Below, piece by piece: positions 36,723 to 48,651 of a stretch of 64,000 bases of DNA. Source of the DNA: Liolophura sinensis (taxonomy: Eukaryota; Mollusca; Polyplacophora; Chitonida; Chitonidae); the NCBI RefSeq assembly GCF_032854445.1, contig NC_088300.1, positions 68,236,984-68,300,983 on the forward strand, in the 5' to 3' direction. Every line of letters begins with the position of its first letter. Within the stretch, counting starts at the first letter, position 1. The translations under genes and the position numbers were made by a program. The notes beneath the pieces are model-generated. The model saw only the letters and a list, made by a program, of their open reading frames with translations. It had not been told where the DNA came from and did not search any database.

Positions 36723-38269
36723 AGATATTTTAATGCAACAGTGTACCGCGACCAGATTTCCAAGGCAGTGAAACTTCCGTTCGCTTCTAAATAATTATTT
36801 CTTTCATTCAGGTGACCGAGAATATGTCATTGTCCATACATGATTGAAAAGCAACTAATAATGTTAAACTACATAACTTTAATAATGTTAAATTCAACAT
36901 TTCTACAATGGCGGCGGAAGGGAAGACATTCATTATGTTAAGGTAACTCTTTTTAAAGTGTTAGAACTTGAATACTTCATTAGAATTAAAATGTTGTAAT
37001 TTAAGGCTACATATATCTCATGACAAATTATAGTTGTTTTGTGTTCCGCATTATAGATGTGAACAATCTGACAGCATGTTATACAACCAGCAATCAATCA
37101 TTACGCGCCGTAATGTTTTAAGATGTTGTCTTTAACATTTTGTATCATTTTAACATCTAGAAAATGTGGACATTTTAACACTTGCGTTTTAAGAGAGTTC
37201 TTGCGGGTTAGTATTTGGAGGAAGCCGGGCAAAGTCTTGCCATGTACGTGGCAATCCATTGTAATGGAAAGGCGTAGGATCTTCTTTTTTCTTTGGAATT
37301 CTGTAATGACATACTAAAGAAATTTTCACATACGATGGCGACGGCTGGATGAAACAGGAGTAAACCAACGAACTTTGTGGAAATTGTTGTAAGACAAGTG
37401 GTCTTCAACGAACATACATCCAAGACTTTGCAAAAGGCCCCAGGAACGCAGTCAATCTATGAACAGTGACAGCAGGAAAATCCCAAAAAATTCTGTTACT
37501 AACTGCAGCTAATTGATGTTCATTGGCTTGAGGGATTTGTCCTTAATTTGTGTCCTTAAACTCAAACAGAAACCCGACCTAACTGACAATTATTCGAGTT
37601 CTTAAAATAACATATTAAATAGTCCGTTGCGTCTTTTCTAAGAGTATGAATTTTACTAAAATTGTCCTCTGGGCTTTTATTTATACTACATTAAGATGTT
37701 TTCGTTGTCGATCCATTAGTTACTATACCTAAGGTTTCAGATAAAAATGTCCCAATGTTTGGCCATCCTACAAAATGTGACACACTGAGAAAAAGACTGT
37801 AATGTGGGGTTAAGATCCTTTCAACCTCATATGAAGCATTTTGGTAAAGCCAAAGCAATTCCAATATACAATATTAACAAAACAACAATGATTTATCCCA
37901 CATGATCCGTCCGATCGTTTTTTAAAATTGTCGTTTTATCCGTGATGTGTTTTTGATGCTATCCCAAATCCAGATACGGCAATGTCAAAACTATACATTT
38001 TCTAACAGAGCACTTACCAGGCACATCTTTCATCCGGAGGCGAAATGAAAAAAAAAGTCATAAAAAATATTTCATTACTAAATATACTTCACAATATGAT
38101 AAGCCCAATGGAAGGATCTTGTTGTAAAAGCCATGGGATTGTACATTAAGCCTCTGTCACTATATCACACCCCCATACAGGAAAGTCTAAAGAAAATGTC
38201 TGTATATGCAGAAAACAGTTGAACAATAATAATGGCAATTAAAAGTAGAAGAGCATACGTTTATTTTCA

Positions 38270-38380
38270 GTTTACTGCGGATGGTCGTGGCTTTCCCCCC
38301 ACCATAATGATGGCCACCGCCGTATAAGTGAAATATTCTTGAGTACGGCGTAAAACACCAATCAATCAATAAATAAATAT
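38270..38380 (+). mobile_element. Family A SINE 3' half
   Basis: CTGCGGATGGTCGTGG, then CCATAATGATGGCCACCGCC, then GAGTACGGCGTAAAACACCA and an (AATA)n-like tail. The tail is among the best preserved in the window. Confidence 0.75.
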
Positions 38381-38517
38381 TTTAAGTTTCTTTTTCATCA
38401 AGGAAGCTGTAGACGTCGTCGTATGCTGAGCAATGAATGCGACAAGACAGGTTAGTTATTCATCTTTTTCCATTTTACGGCGCATACGTACGGCAAAAGA
38501 AATTGGGTTCCAGTATT

Positions 38518-38705
38518 TATTTATTGGTGTTTAGGGCCGGGCTTGCTCAAGGACATTTCACATGCATGACGGCGATCATTTTGGGTGGAGCAAACCTCAG
38601 TGCCTGAAGTTAAACTACTGCCTGACTTGAGGCTGACTTAATGATTCGAACACACGTCCTCACTGGTCAAGACCGAGAAGCGCTGTAATCGTCTAAACCA
38701 ACATT
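38518..38705 (-). mobile_element. Related, more diverged SINE copy
   Basis: TTATTTATTGGTGTTTAGGG, then CTCAAGGACATTTCACATGC and GACGGCGATCATTTTGGGTG follow the family A tail complement. The distal half (GATTCGAACACACGTCCTCA) is tRNA-head-like but differs from family A, so it may be a chimaeric or sister family. Confidence 0.5.
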
Positions 38706-39471
38706 AACCCAGGGTTCCAATAGTGACCAATGGAAACCACCGCTCCTATCGACAGGAACCTGACAAACCTCCTGACGGAAAGCCGTAGTCTAGCCAGCGA
38801 GCCAGCCAATGGCTAGTCAAGTGTGATAAGATCAATGACAGATAAGCAGGAATGCATGGCTCATTGTCTTCAAAGAAAGATACCACAGGATAATTGCGCT
38901 TGACTGACCTAGACTAAGCTGCATCGACGAAGCCATATAAAGCCTATAATTAACTGATCCGTCTTTATCAGCACCGTATGTTCCATTAACATCAAACCAT
39001 GCCGTGATAGAAATATGAGGTTTGCCACATGTTTAGAAGTGAATACATGGTAGTAATAAAACAATGTTGTTGTACCCGATTTACCTAATAACATGACAAA
39101 CTTGTTTATGGATAACAACTGTCTGTCATGGACGACGTTTTGGTGCAGATACTAACACCTTCTTCAAATCTATGACATAAACGAAACATGAAGGAGTGCA
39201 GAAAAAAGGCAGAAGCAAGTTTGTCAAGTTAATCATGATCAAACCCAACTTCTAAATGCCACTTAAAGATGTTATTTACTTATGTTATTAGTGTAAATGC
39301 AGTCGAAGTAAATCCACGGCTGAACTTCTTTAGTCATTAGATCAAAGTACATATTTACGGAAAATAGCACATTTAATGTGAATAGAGTGCTTTTAATTCA
39401 AAGAAATACCAGTACCATTATGCCTTGAGATCTCGTCAAGAAAGGCAGCGAGGTATATCAAAATTTGGATT

Positions 39472-39698
39472 CATTTATTTCAGTGGGATTTTTCGCCGTA
39501 CTCAAGAATATTTCACGACGGCCGGCATTATGATAGGAGAAGAACCCACGACCAACCGCTGATTGCTGGAAGACCTTCCCAGCTACAGCCGGAGAGAAAG
39601 CCAGCATGGGCTAGATTTGAACTCGCAACGATGGCATTGGCGAGAGGCTCCATTGTCATTGTTTGCGCTAGCACATTATCCACTAGAACACAGAAGCC
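39472..39698 (-). mobile_element. Family A SINE copy, nearly full length
   Basis: From TTCGCCGTACTCAAGAATAT, through CCCACGACCAACCGCTGATT and GCCAGCATGGGCTAGATTTG, to GCGAGAGGCTCC and the head complement near 39690. Moderately diverged. Confidence 0.75.
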
Positions 39699-41465
39699 CC
39701 CAAAAGCGTTTGAAGTAAGGTATAACATATACTCACCATCTGTTGTGAGGGAAATCGTAATGAAACGCAAGAATCAATGATTAGATAAAGTTTGGATGGA
39801 ACAAATGATAAAATACAACATATATAATTCAACAAAATTTACATGTACGCTTTAAAACTCCACTAACTATAACTTTATGCGTGTAAGAAAATGTTTAAAC
39901 TAATATTTACCGTCTTGATGAAATAATATTCTCCGTATACTGATGTATTTAAAATAATTATTATTTACCGTTTTATGATATGTTTAAAATAATATTTATT
40001 GTTACATGATATTTTCCAAAAATAATTAAGGTTTTCCGTTTAACGACAAACTGTCACTTTAATGTTAATTTTACAACTGTAGCAATATGAAAAGAGCATA
40101 AATAGACTGATGAACACGGAAAGATTCACATCGAGACATAAAATTATAAAATGCAAAGGACACCAAAAGCAGCGTTACAACAAATGCAATTTATTCCAGC
40201 ATCATCCATAAGAAAACCGTGCAGCTCGCAACAGTACCGAGGGGTTACATAAACACGAAATAATTAATCAACAACTGAGTTAAACCTCCAGCTATGTTTG
40301 ACATTGCTTTGCTCTACAAATGCAAGTTTTTACACAAAATTTTATGCTACAAAGCATCGATATGTGGCATACAATCAAAAGAAAAAAAAACAACAAGTAT
40401 ATTATTTTAAAAAGCAAGTGTGCACATAAATCATGAAAATGCAAAACAAAAATCCTAGAGTGGTTTAAAACATTGACAGTATGTAGATTTACGGTTTTGA
40501 AAATCTTGCTTTAGCCAAATATCACTGCATAGCAATGAAAGCGGAAAGCGATTGATCCTCCATACTTTTACCAATGTTATATTTTTTCTCTTATATTTAT
40601 GGGACGAAAATACAGGTTTCAATTTCTGTTCAAACTTGGATGATAACTTTTACAAACTCCACAATCACAGATTTCACACGCATGATGCAAAACAGAAGCG
40701 TTAAGGACATACTCACTCGTAAACCCTGGAAATATAATAACACAAACCATGACTATCATAAAGACCGAAGGTTACCCGGCATGTGTAACGTGTCATTTCT
40801 AGACATTTACAATTTACAAAAACCAATAACAAATCAGATGACGTGTGCTTCGATATTTCTAATCGAGTCCGTTATCTTCATTTAGCCTGTGGTGAATCCG
40901 ATTTTGTATACAAACTTCACATTTATGGTTCTTTTCTCTTTTTGCTTCATTATTTCACTCAACGTTAAAAATTTGGTGTAGAAGTGTAGAAAGTGTAGAA
41001 GTGTAGAAGTGTAGAAAACATTGCTATAGGTTAAGTACAAGCTATTTGAATGTACAAAGCCGGGAAGTCATTTCACTTACCACATTATGCTGTCCAGGGC
41101 AAGTTTAAAACAGAAAGAAATCTTGAAATAACAAACAGAACATAAATCTTGAAATCACCAGAACGGTCTTAACTATGGAATCGTGTGTTCATGGAAAACA
41201 ATATTCTAAAGGTCCCTGTATGGGACTTCCACTTAATTCTATCTTCTTATCTATCCCTTCTTTTATAAATATATATTACCCCGATGTTGTCAAATTTTTA
41301 CTGCCTAAATAATAACAATCTTTTTGTGACGCTGTATTTCTTCAGTTTTATTTGTTATAAAATTTAAGAAATTTAAAGTCATTGCGATGACTGTAGTATA
41401 GGGCCTACTTAAAATAGTCTGAGGTTAAAAATCTTACGACGTCGAGACCAGAAACACAGCATAGT
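39699..41465. other. Gene-free stretch, AT-rich
   Basis: Simple AT-rich sequence with the 9-bp tandem repeat at 40976; nothing else supported. Confidence 0.45.
40976..41017. repeat. Short tandem repeat, 9-bp unit
   Basis: GTGTAGAAG is repeated about 4.7 times with one imperfect unit. Confidence 0.85.
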
Positions 41466-41765
41466 GATGTATGTATATATTCGGTTAAACGTCGAACTGG
41501 ACAATTCTTCATCCATATGACGACAAGGAGTCATTAAGTGTGTGTAGATTTATACTGTACATATACTGTGTCTTCTTGAGGCACAGCGAGTTCATGCCGC
41601 CAAAGTGCTGCCGCCACTGGAGTATCATGACGGAAACACCATACATGACATCTCATCCAGTCACATTATACTGACACCTGGCCAGCCAGTCCTGTTTTCT
41701 TGCTCAAAGCCAAGCCAGGCAGCAACAAGTACAATTTTAATAATTGCTATGATCCGACCCGGGTA
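41466..41765. mobile_element. Family C interspersed element, copy 2
   Basis: GTATATATTCGGTTAAACGT, CATCCATATGACGACAAGG, CTGCCGCCACTGGAGTATCA, GACATCTCATCCAGTCACAT, GCCAGCCAGTCCTGTTTTCT, ending in ATGATCCGACCCGGGTAACG, which resembles the start of a tRNA-like head complement. Confidence 0.65.
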
Positions 41766-42124
41766 ACGAGTTAAGAATTTAAGCATGATCTACCATCTGG
41801 AACTCCAGTCTCTGGCTTCTTCTGATTGGAACGAAGGTGGATTATTTTCCGTTATTCCTTGGGCAACATATACATATTGTTCAGTATACGATTTTGTGTG
41901 TATGGGATGGATGGAAATATCGCCTTTTAACAGGTTCGTCATTCATGTGAGTGATGATGCACATCTGTGAAAACGATGTCAGTATGTTAGCAACTATTAT
42001 AATAACGAGTATAGGGAAGTTTTGGATAGACAGATTTATGGTTTAATGTGAGTATTCTACCCGTCTCGTTCAACACAAGAAATGAACAGATTCAAAATCC
42101 TAATTTGACTTTTTTGATTTCACC

Positions 42125-42158
42125 CTTTCCTTAAGGTTAAACTCCCACTTAAGGAAAG
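42125..42158. other. Perfect 11-bp inverted repeat
   Basis: CTTTCCTTAAG at 42125-42135 and CTTAAGGAAAG at 42148-42158 enclose a 12-base loop. There is no run of T after it in a transcriptional context; function unknown. Confidence 0.6.
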
Positions 42159-42602
42159 ACAAATATTAAAAAGAAATAATGAAAAAAAAATGCTCTCTTT
42201 TCTCAGAAAATCGTACTCACCCCTCTTTTATTTTCCAACGTCCGAAGTAAATCTGCCCGACAACAAGGTACACCTAGAACATACATATAGAATCACAATT
42301 GATTATATGCGAAACGAAAGAATGGAATCATCTCATGGTTCTAGTACTATATGGTTATCTCTTTAGACAACAATATGTAGGCTGTGGGATCAACAGCTCG
42401 CCATGCAAGTACACTTTAACCGGTACTATGGGGACATCATGAAGGGTTGAGAGATTGTTCGATATAGCTACGATGTATAAAGACGTCAAAAGACCTTTGC
42501 GCAGAAACATATATTTCTTTGTAATAAGCGGAACGTTCACATAATGTGACAAATTGGGTGAATGATATTTTCAGTACAAAAAGGATGACGGATAAGAATA
42601 AG

Positions 42603-42735
42603 GTAAGATAATACTGAATGACAGAATAACGTAAGACAATACTGAGTGACAGAATAACGTGAGATAATACTGAGTGACAGAATAACGTGAGATAATACTG
42701 AGTGACAGAATAACGTGAGATAATACTGAGTGACA
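42603..42735. repeat. 28-bp minisatellite, about 4.7 copies
   Basis: The unit GTGAGATAATACTGAGTGAC plus AGAATAAC is repeated from 42603. The first two copies carry GTAAG and single substitutions and the last three are identical, which suggests recent slippage at the right-hand end. Confidence 0.9.
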
Positions 42736-43100
42736 TACGTCGGTCTAACTAAGAGTATTACGCTGTGAATGCTAAATGTTTATTACAAAGCTTATATTGC
42801 ACTGATCCATGCAGCAACACTGTTAATTTTGATAACAAATTCCGTTGAAATAACATTCCTTCCATACAGGAGGAGCCCGTTAAGATTTTAATATATTGCC
42901 CTGTCAGTATCTGAAAGTATTGGTTCTTTACATAAACAATGTTTGTACCTCGAAGGCATACTGTAAAGTAATATCTGTTGAAATCTTTGAAATATACAAA
43001 TGTAGTTAGAAACATATGCATAGATTTGTAAATTTCTATAAAATAAATCCTCGCTAGTTCAGTATATCTTTACATTACACCATGAGGATTGTGGGCAACT

Positions 43101-43277
43101 CTGGGCCAGGTTGTTCAAAAGTGTATTAGCTAATACCAGTATTAAGTTATATTACATATTTACGATTTTAACAGAACCCAGCAACCAATACAGCTGTACA
43201 GAGACCAAATGGTACAGCAGCAGTTTAATTTACTTTACGTTTAATACAACAAGACACTTTTGAACAACCAGGCCCAG
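43101..43277. mobile_element. Palindromic MITE with 27-bp terminal inverted repeats
   Basis: The left end, CTGGGCCAGGTTGTTCAAAA and on to 43127, is the inverted complement of the right end at 43251-43277 with about two mismatches. The 177-bp element has no coding capacity. Ends of the type GGGCC(N)GGTTGTTCAAAAGTG are widespread in animal MITEs. The right end runs directly into a minisatellite. Confidence 0.75.
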
Positions 43278-43937
43278 TACAGTAGGTCATGACGTTTGTG
43301 GAACACCTACACACCACAGCGTAAGGTTTTTGAGATGCCTGTACAGTTCGTCATGGGTTTTGTGGGATATCTGTGTAGCAGGCTATGGAATTTCTGGGAT
43401 ACCTGAACAGTACGCCATGAGGTTTGTGGGATACCTGTACAGTACGTCAGGAGGTTTGTAGAAAACCTGTACAGTACGTCATGAGGTTTGTAGAATACCT
43501 GTACAGTACGTCATGAGGTTTGTGAGATACCTGTACACTACGTCATGAGGTTTGTAGAATACCTGTACAGTACGTCATGAGGTTTGTGAGATACCTGTAC
43601 AGTACGTCATGAGGATTGTAGAATACCTGTACAGTGCGTCATGAGGTTTGTGGGATACCTGTACAGTACATCATGAGATTTGTAAAGAACGTGAACAGTA
43701 CGTCATGAGGTTTGTGGGGTACATGCACAGTACATCACGAGGTTTGTGAGATACCTGTACAGTACGCCATGAGGTTTGTGGGATACCTGTTCAGTGCGTC
43801 ATGATCTTTGTAGAATACCTGTGCAGTACGTCATGAGGTTTGTAAAATAACTGTACAGTACGTCATGAAGTTTGTAAAATAACTGTACAGTACGCCATGA
43901 GGCTTGTCGGATACCTGTACAGTACGCCATGAGGTTT
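43278..43937. repeat. 32-bp minisatellite, about 20 copies
   Basis: The consensus unit contains GTACAGTACGTCATGAGG and TTTGTGGGATACCT. The first three units are diverged; the central ones are nearly identical, with two main variants (TTTGTAGAATACCT and TTTGTGAGATACCT). It carries minus-strand open frames only because the unit lacks stops in some frames; these are not genes. Confidence 0.9.
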
Positions 43938-46900
43938 TGGGATGTATATCTGTCGTTGTACGCTTTTCTCCACCATGAAATCCAACCGGTTTTATACATC
44001 TAACATATTCCTCAGCACAGCGAAAAACAGCAATCAAACAGATAAATAAAATAGATATTAAAGGTAATACTGCGACGGAAAATCGAACTGAAATGGCTCT
44101 GTGTATCCTTTTTACCAGTGACAACGATATTATTGATGCTAATGGAGCGACGACAGGCTATAGTGTTTCCACTCGGCTTGATCATACTAGCAGGTTCTAA
44201 TGGTGAATTCCTCACCCTGTCTAGCGCGCACTGCCGTCATCACACCCGTAAAAGTTGATGTAATTCGCAGTATATAGTAGCCAGTAATGAATTAATGCAG
44301 TGGGATATCACTTTCTCCGATCCATTTCATCCCGAATCGCTGTTGGTTTTTATAGCACACAATCGCATCACTACCTAGAGGTAGATAGGCTACTGCTTTT
44401 TATCATTTCTGGTTTTATTACGGATGTCCAGTGACGTTGTGATATTTGCAAATTGTGGCATTTTGTTTTTTGTTTTTTTTTTATATTTCCTCATACATGT
44501 GAAAGTACGTTCAACCCCCCTCTCCCCTTAGAAAATGACATATGAAGGCTGGTGAGGTGTAAAAATCTCATTTATGTCTTACAAGCCCAGTTACAATAAA
44601 AAATGACGACCTTGTATGTATCGGGTAGTGTTAAATGTTAAACTTGGGTTAAATATATGTCACTGTTAATTAAGTTGAAGGTATTTCAGTGTGTGCCATT
44701 TTGTGCATGTCGATTGTTAAGTGTTCATAAACTGAGGGTAGAGAAAACTCCCAAGGTGGTCAACCCAGGGGATGACAAAAACGCGTTTGAACTCAACAGA
44801 GGAGAGAAATATAGAAACCCTTAGAAATGCTGAATTAGAGTAAATGTCTTCACATTGTGATGAAAGGGCACAAAGGGAATTGCTTACAACTGCAATAAGG
44901 CTTGGATCAAGGGCTACAAATCAATAGAGCACCCTCATGTATTATACCTTTACATTTTCACTGAAATCCAGATCGTATTTGATACTCCATTCCGGACTGT
45001 TACGTGTTTAGGATTAAACATATCAAATAATGTCAAGATAGAGATTTAATTTTTTTTGTTGGGTTTAATCTTTTTCTCAATATGTCGTGATTCGTGCAGG
45101 CGTAATTATTAGATTGTGCAACTTACTGCCCGAAATCACGACAATCTTGAGTTAGGCAGGTTGTTTTTTCTTTCCTTTTTTCATTGACTAATTTGTTCAT
45201 TTGCATGACCACAGGTCCACGGATTGAAATTTTGATGTAAAGATAGTATTTTTCACCTGTTGAAGCCTAAAAGCAATAAATCAAACGAGATCACGATATT
45301 TCTCCTGCAGATTTTGGACTTTCGACACAACTATGTTGTTAGCATGTCATATACAACTCAGTGTTTTTACAAGTGGGCGATGAACTTTAGAGATTTACGG
45401 AGTACCGGAACGCTATCTTCGTCTTTTTTGTGTTATTACCTTATTCTAATTTCGCGCGTCAACGACGCGGTTTGGAGGAGTGACTGCACTGGTCATCCCT
45501 ACGTGACTGGACGTTTAGACAAGAACATCACTCAAGCCGATCTTCTATAGAAAATCATCTGAGCAAAATGTTACGAACGATCGTAAACGTAGTTCACTAA
45601 GATGTAAAGCGATACAAGACGATAAACACGTTGAGCTCGCTGACACATTATAGACGTTACCCTCAAAGACTACGGTAATGTGTCACCCCGCCAATAAATC
45701 ATGAAAGACAGAGAGAGCTTTTTTAGAGAGCAATATATCCCTATCCAATGAGGCGGGTTCTTAGAAAAGGCTTATCTAACCGTTTCCAGTGGGCACGGCT
45801 CGTGACTTTAATCTCCTTAACTGCTATTATGGTTCTCTAACCTCATAACGGTTTCGAAATATAATCAGTAAGTACTCGCTCCTCGCGTATTAATGAATTA
45901 AGCAAATGCGTATTTAATTTCCTGTTTGTCTCGTTATAGATACTATTCCAGAATTGGAAGGAAAATTGGTTGAATGATTAGAATTTAAAGAGATTTTGGC
46001 AAGTATGATAATACATGCAGTAGTAACTAAATATAGTTAGGCCTCCTACAGTTGAATGGACCTGCACTATTAAAATGGACGTGCAATGAGTCTACAAGGG
46101 TTCGTATTGCGGTGGCTAATAAAAAGTGTTTCATTAGCAAAAAAATGCCTTGTGCTTCTTAAAACTGAGTATAGTTATTATTAAGACTTTCAGCACAGAG
46201 AGTAAAAGCTGAGAAGCGACTACAGTGTGATAATTGTAAAATGGTCACAAGTAACCTGTGAAATACGGCTTCTTATCAATTTACATCAGTTATGGTTTTA
46301 TTCTGACTGTTCATGTAAATGCTTAAAAAGTAGTAAGTCACACGCACCTTAAAACCATGGCTTAGGCAGAATTAGGGGAAATAATGCAGTGATGATAACT
46401 GACATTATTAGACGTTCAGGTTTGCTATTACTCAAAATGCCGTGTTATCATCACATTTAACATATATATGATAACATCAAAACAATGCAAAGGCGCTCCT
46501 TTCAGTTACGATTTTAAATTTTGTTTTATGGAATTTTCCTTTAAAGAATATTACTATTCGTGCTACATCGCCATGAACTCAACAACAACATGCCAAAGGC
46601 AATCGACCATTCCACTGTCATTCCATTCCATTCCAGACAAATATCTGCTGCGGTTGTAGGGTTATTGCGACTAACTGTGAATACAAAACAGACTTCCATC
46701 CCACTACTACCATTCCATGAACGTACTACAATCTAACAACATTCTAAGCATAGTAGTACGCTGACAGTGCAATATATATTTATTCCTGTGCATTCCATCC
46801 GGGTTCGTGCAATCTGATGAAATGTGTAAATTTATATCTGTGTTGATTTTATGTACTTATACCTATAAAAAACAAATTCTGAGTATAGCAGATAATACTG

Positions 46901-46949
46901 CAAAATATCATTCTAATTGAAAATTGCTTAAGTAATAAAATAAGTACAC
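43938..46949. other. Gene-free stretch
   Basis: No repeat family or exon recognised. The first 200 bases carry open frames that continue out of the minisatellite and are not genes. Confidence 0.45.
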
Positions 46950-46961
46950 GAAGACCCATGG

Positions 46962-47202
46962 GTGGCCTGCTTGGCCGAGGTAGTTAGTGCACTAGCGCGG
47001 CGCAATGGCCCTAGAGCCTCTCACCATGCAGTCGCTGTGAGTTCAAGTCCAGCTTATGCTGGTTTCCTCTTTGGTCGTACGTGGTAACCCGCGGATGGTC
47101 GTGGGTTTTCTCCGGTTTTTCTTCTAACCATAATGCTGGCCGTCGTATAAATGGAATATTCTCGAGTACAGCGTAAAACAGCAATCAAATAAATAATTAA
47201 AT
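46962..47202 (+). mobile_element. Complete family A tRNA-headed SINE with target-site duplication
   Basis: The element starts with a tRNA-like head: an A-box-like TGGCCGAGGTAG at 46972-46983 and a B-box GTTCAAGTCC at 47041-47050. It runs through the conserved body (GCGGATGGTCGTGGG, CCATAATGCTGGCCGTCGTA) and ends in the tail GCGTAAAACAGCAATCAAAT with an AAATAAATAA-type end. The 12 bases GAAGACCCATGG flank it perfectly on both sides (46950-46961 and 47203-47214). Pol III boxes, a fixed 3' tail and a TSD of this size are hallmarks of a LINE-mobilised SINE. It is the reference copy for the other family A fragments here. Confidence 0.85.
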
Positions 47203-47214
47203 GAAGACCCATGG

Positions 47215-48651
47215 AAACTGATTTAAACATCCCAACAAACCACCAAATATGACACAAATAAATATAACACGTGAAAAAATGCTTAGCTCAGTAGCGTATC
47301 AATTTCTTAAAAAATCGTCTAACCTATAGTCGGTATATCCGTGATCAAGAAATGCAACAGGTCTAAGCAAGTGGGCACGGATAATGCTGCAGCCGCGAAG
47401 ACAAGAGGCTTCGTAGACGCTTTCTACAGCGCTCTGATACTCATCACCTTCATGTGTGTGTGTAATATTGATTGCTAGTCTATCGGACCGCATGAAAAAA
47501 ATTTGTATAGAAAAGCTGGCGAAATCTTCAGATGGACTATGTGGAACTATCCAAGACGACTTAGCTGTGAATGGGCGATCGCTTTAAGAGATGTATGGTG
47601 GACTACATTATCATAGTTAAAGCAAAGGGGATGCACGCTTATACTGAAGAGTGTGGTATGGGTGTGTACACCAACAGTTCGGCTTTGCCCAGAGGAAAAT
47701 AGCAAACTTCGTTTACCGAAATCACTTTTGGTCACTTGTACTCAATATATTTGTGTTATGATATATACCAAATAACAAGAAGGTATAGGTCTGTCATACA
47801 ATCGAACAACGTGCTAGTTTGATCCTAGATATCATTTATCAAGGTTATTTTCCCATATTACCTATATGTCGATATCACAACGATATCGTACACATATAAT
47901 ATAACCGGCTCATCTTTCCACTGCCTGGTCATCGCGTTTGTCTGAGCTTTGATAAGCCTGGCGTGAAGTTAGCCAGCTGTCCACTGGCCCGAACACGTTG
48001 GCTTTGAATCTGACAAACTCCCGTTCGGCAGCCTTCAAATTGAGACAACGAATAATTTGGAGATGATCAAAATGGCTACGATGTTCATTCAGACGACTCG
48101 CCTAAACAGCAGTCATCAAGGAAGAATGTCATGACGAACCTAGTATTATAACTAATTCAACATTTGACGTTAAACATCCGTGCTCTTTTGCCCGGCTTCA
48201 TTAAGGACCCAGAGATGCCTCAAAGATACTAATTCACTAAGTAGCTGGTTTGTTAACGACGGGGGAGGTCTTCCCTTTTGGTCAACACGTTTAATTGGAG
48301 CAATTAGTGTATGTTTTTGCCTATGTCCATGTTAGTAATTTTTCTTTGCTTAAAGTGTTATCAACATCTGCCTCACGTCAACTGGGCTACAGTAATTGCT
48401 TGTAGCATATGCTGTTACCATTTGGTGTTCATCGCTTAGTACTTCAAAAATGGAGGTGGCAAGACAAAGCCATGTTACGCTCCGTCAAACGGAATGTCTA
48501 GCACGTAATAAGTAATGTTCTTTTCAAATGATGTTGAGATATTCGTATTTATCTAGTTGTGGTTCTCGCCTTATCCAGGATCTAAAGAAGTTCAACTTTT
48601 GTCAAACCGCCATCAGTCCTTACGTTGTAGACAAAATCACCCACAAGGGTT
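47215..48651. other. Gene-free stretch with one weak minus-strand frame
   Basis: A minus-strand frame at 47493-47299 (ITHTHEGDEYQSAVESVYEA) has a somewhat protein-like composition, but I cannot assign it and see no strong splice sites around it. The rest shows nothing. Confidence 0.3.

Larger units (their letters stand above)
28717..38269. other. Long gene-free stretch
   Basis: More than 9 kb of AT-rich DNA in which only the 42-bp repeat at 33 kb and simple sequence are recognisable. Open frames up to 120 codons on either strand lack domain-like composition. Small exons of an intron-rich gene could still be missed here. Confidence 0.4.

Noticed and set aside
43799-44124. Two overlapping minus-strand open frames of 66-97 codons
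   Set aside because: They are produced by the 32-bp minisatellite, whose period shifts repeated words through the frame; the translation is repetitive.
46962-47050. Possible functional tRNA gene (A- and B-box present)
   Set aside because: It does not fold into a complete cloverleaf and continues into the SINE body and tail, so it is a SINE head.
47299-47493. Minus-strand frame containing ITHTHEGDEYQSAVESVYEA, faintly like an ADP-ribosylglycohydrolase/J1-crystallin motif
   Set aside because: The resemblance is limited to a few residues and no exon borders or neighbouring exons support it.
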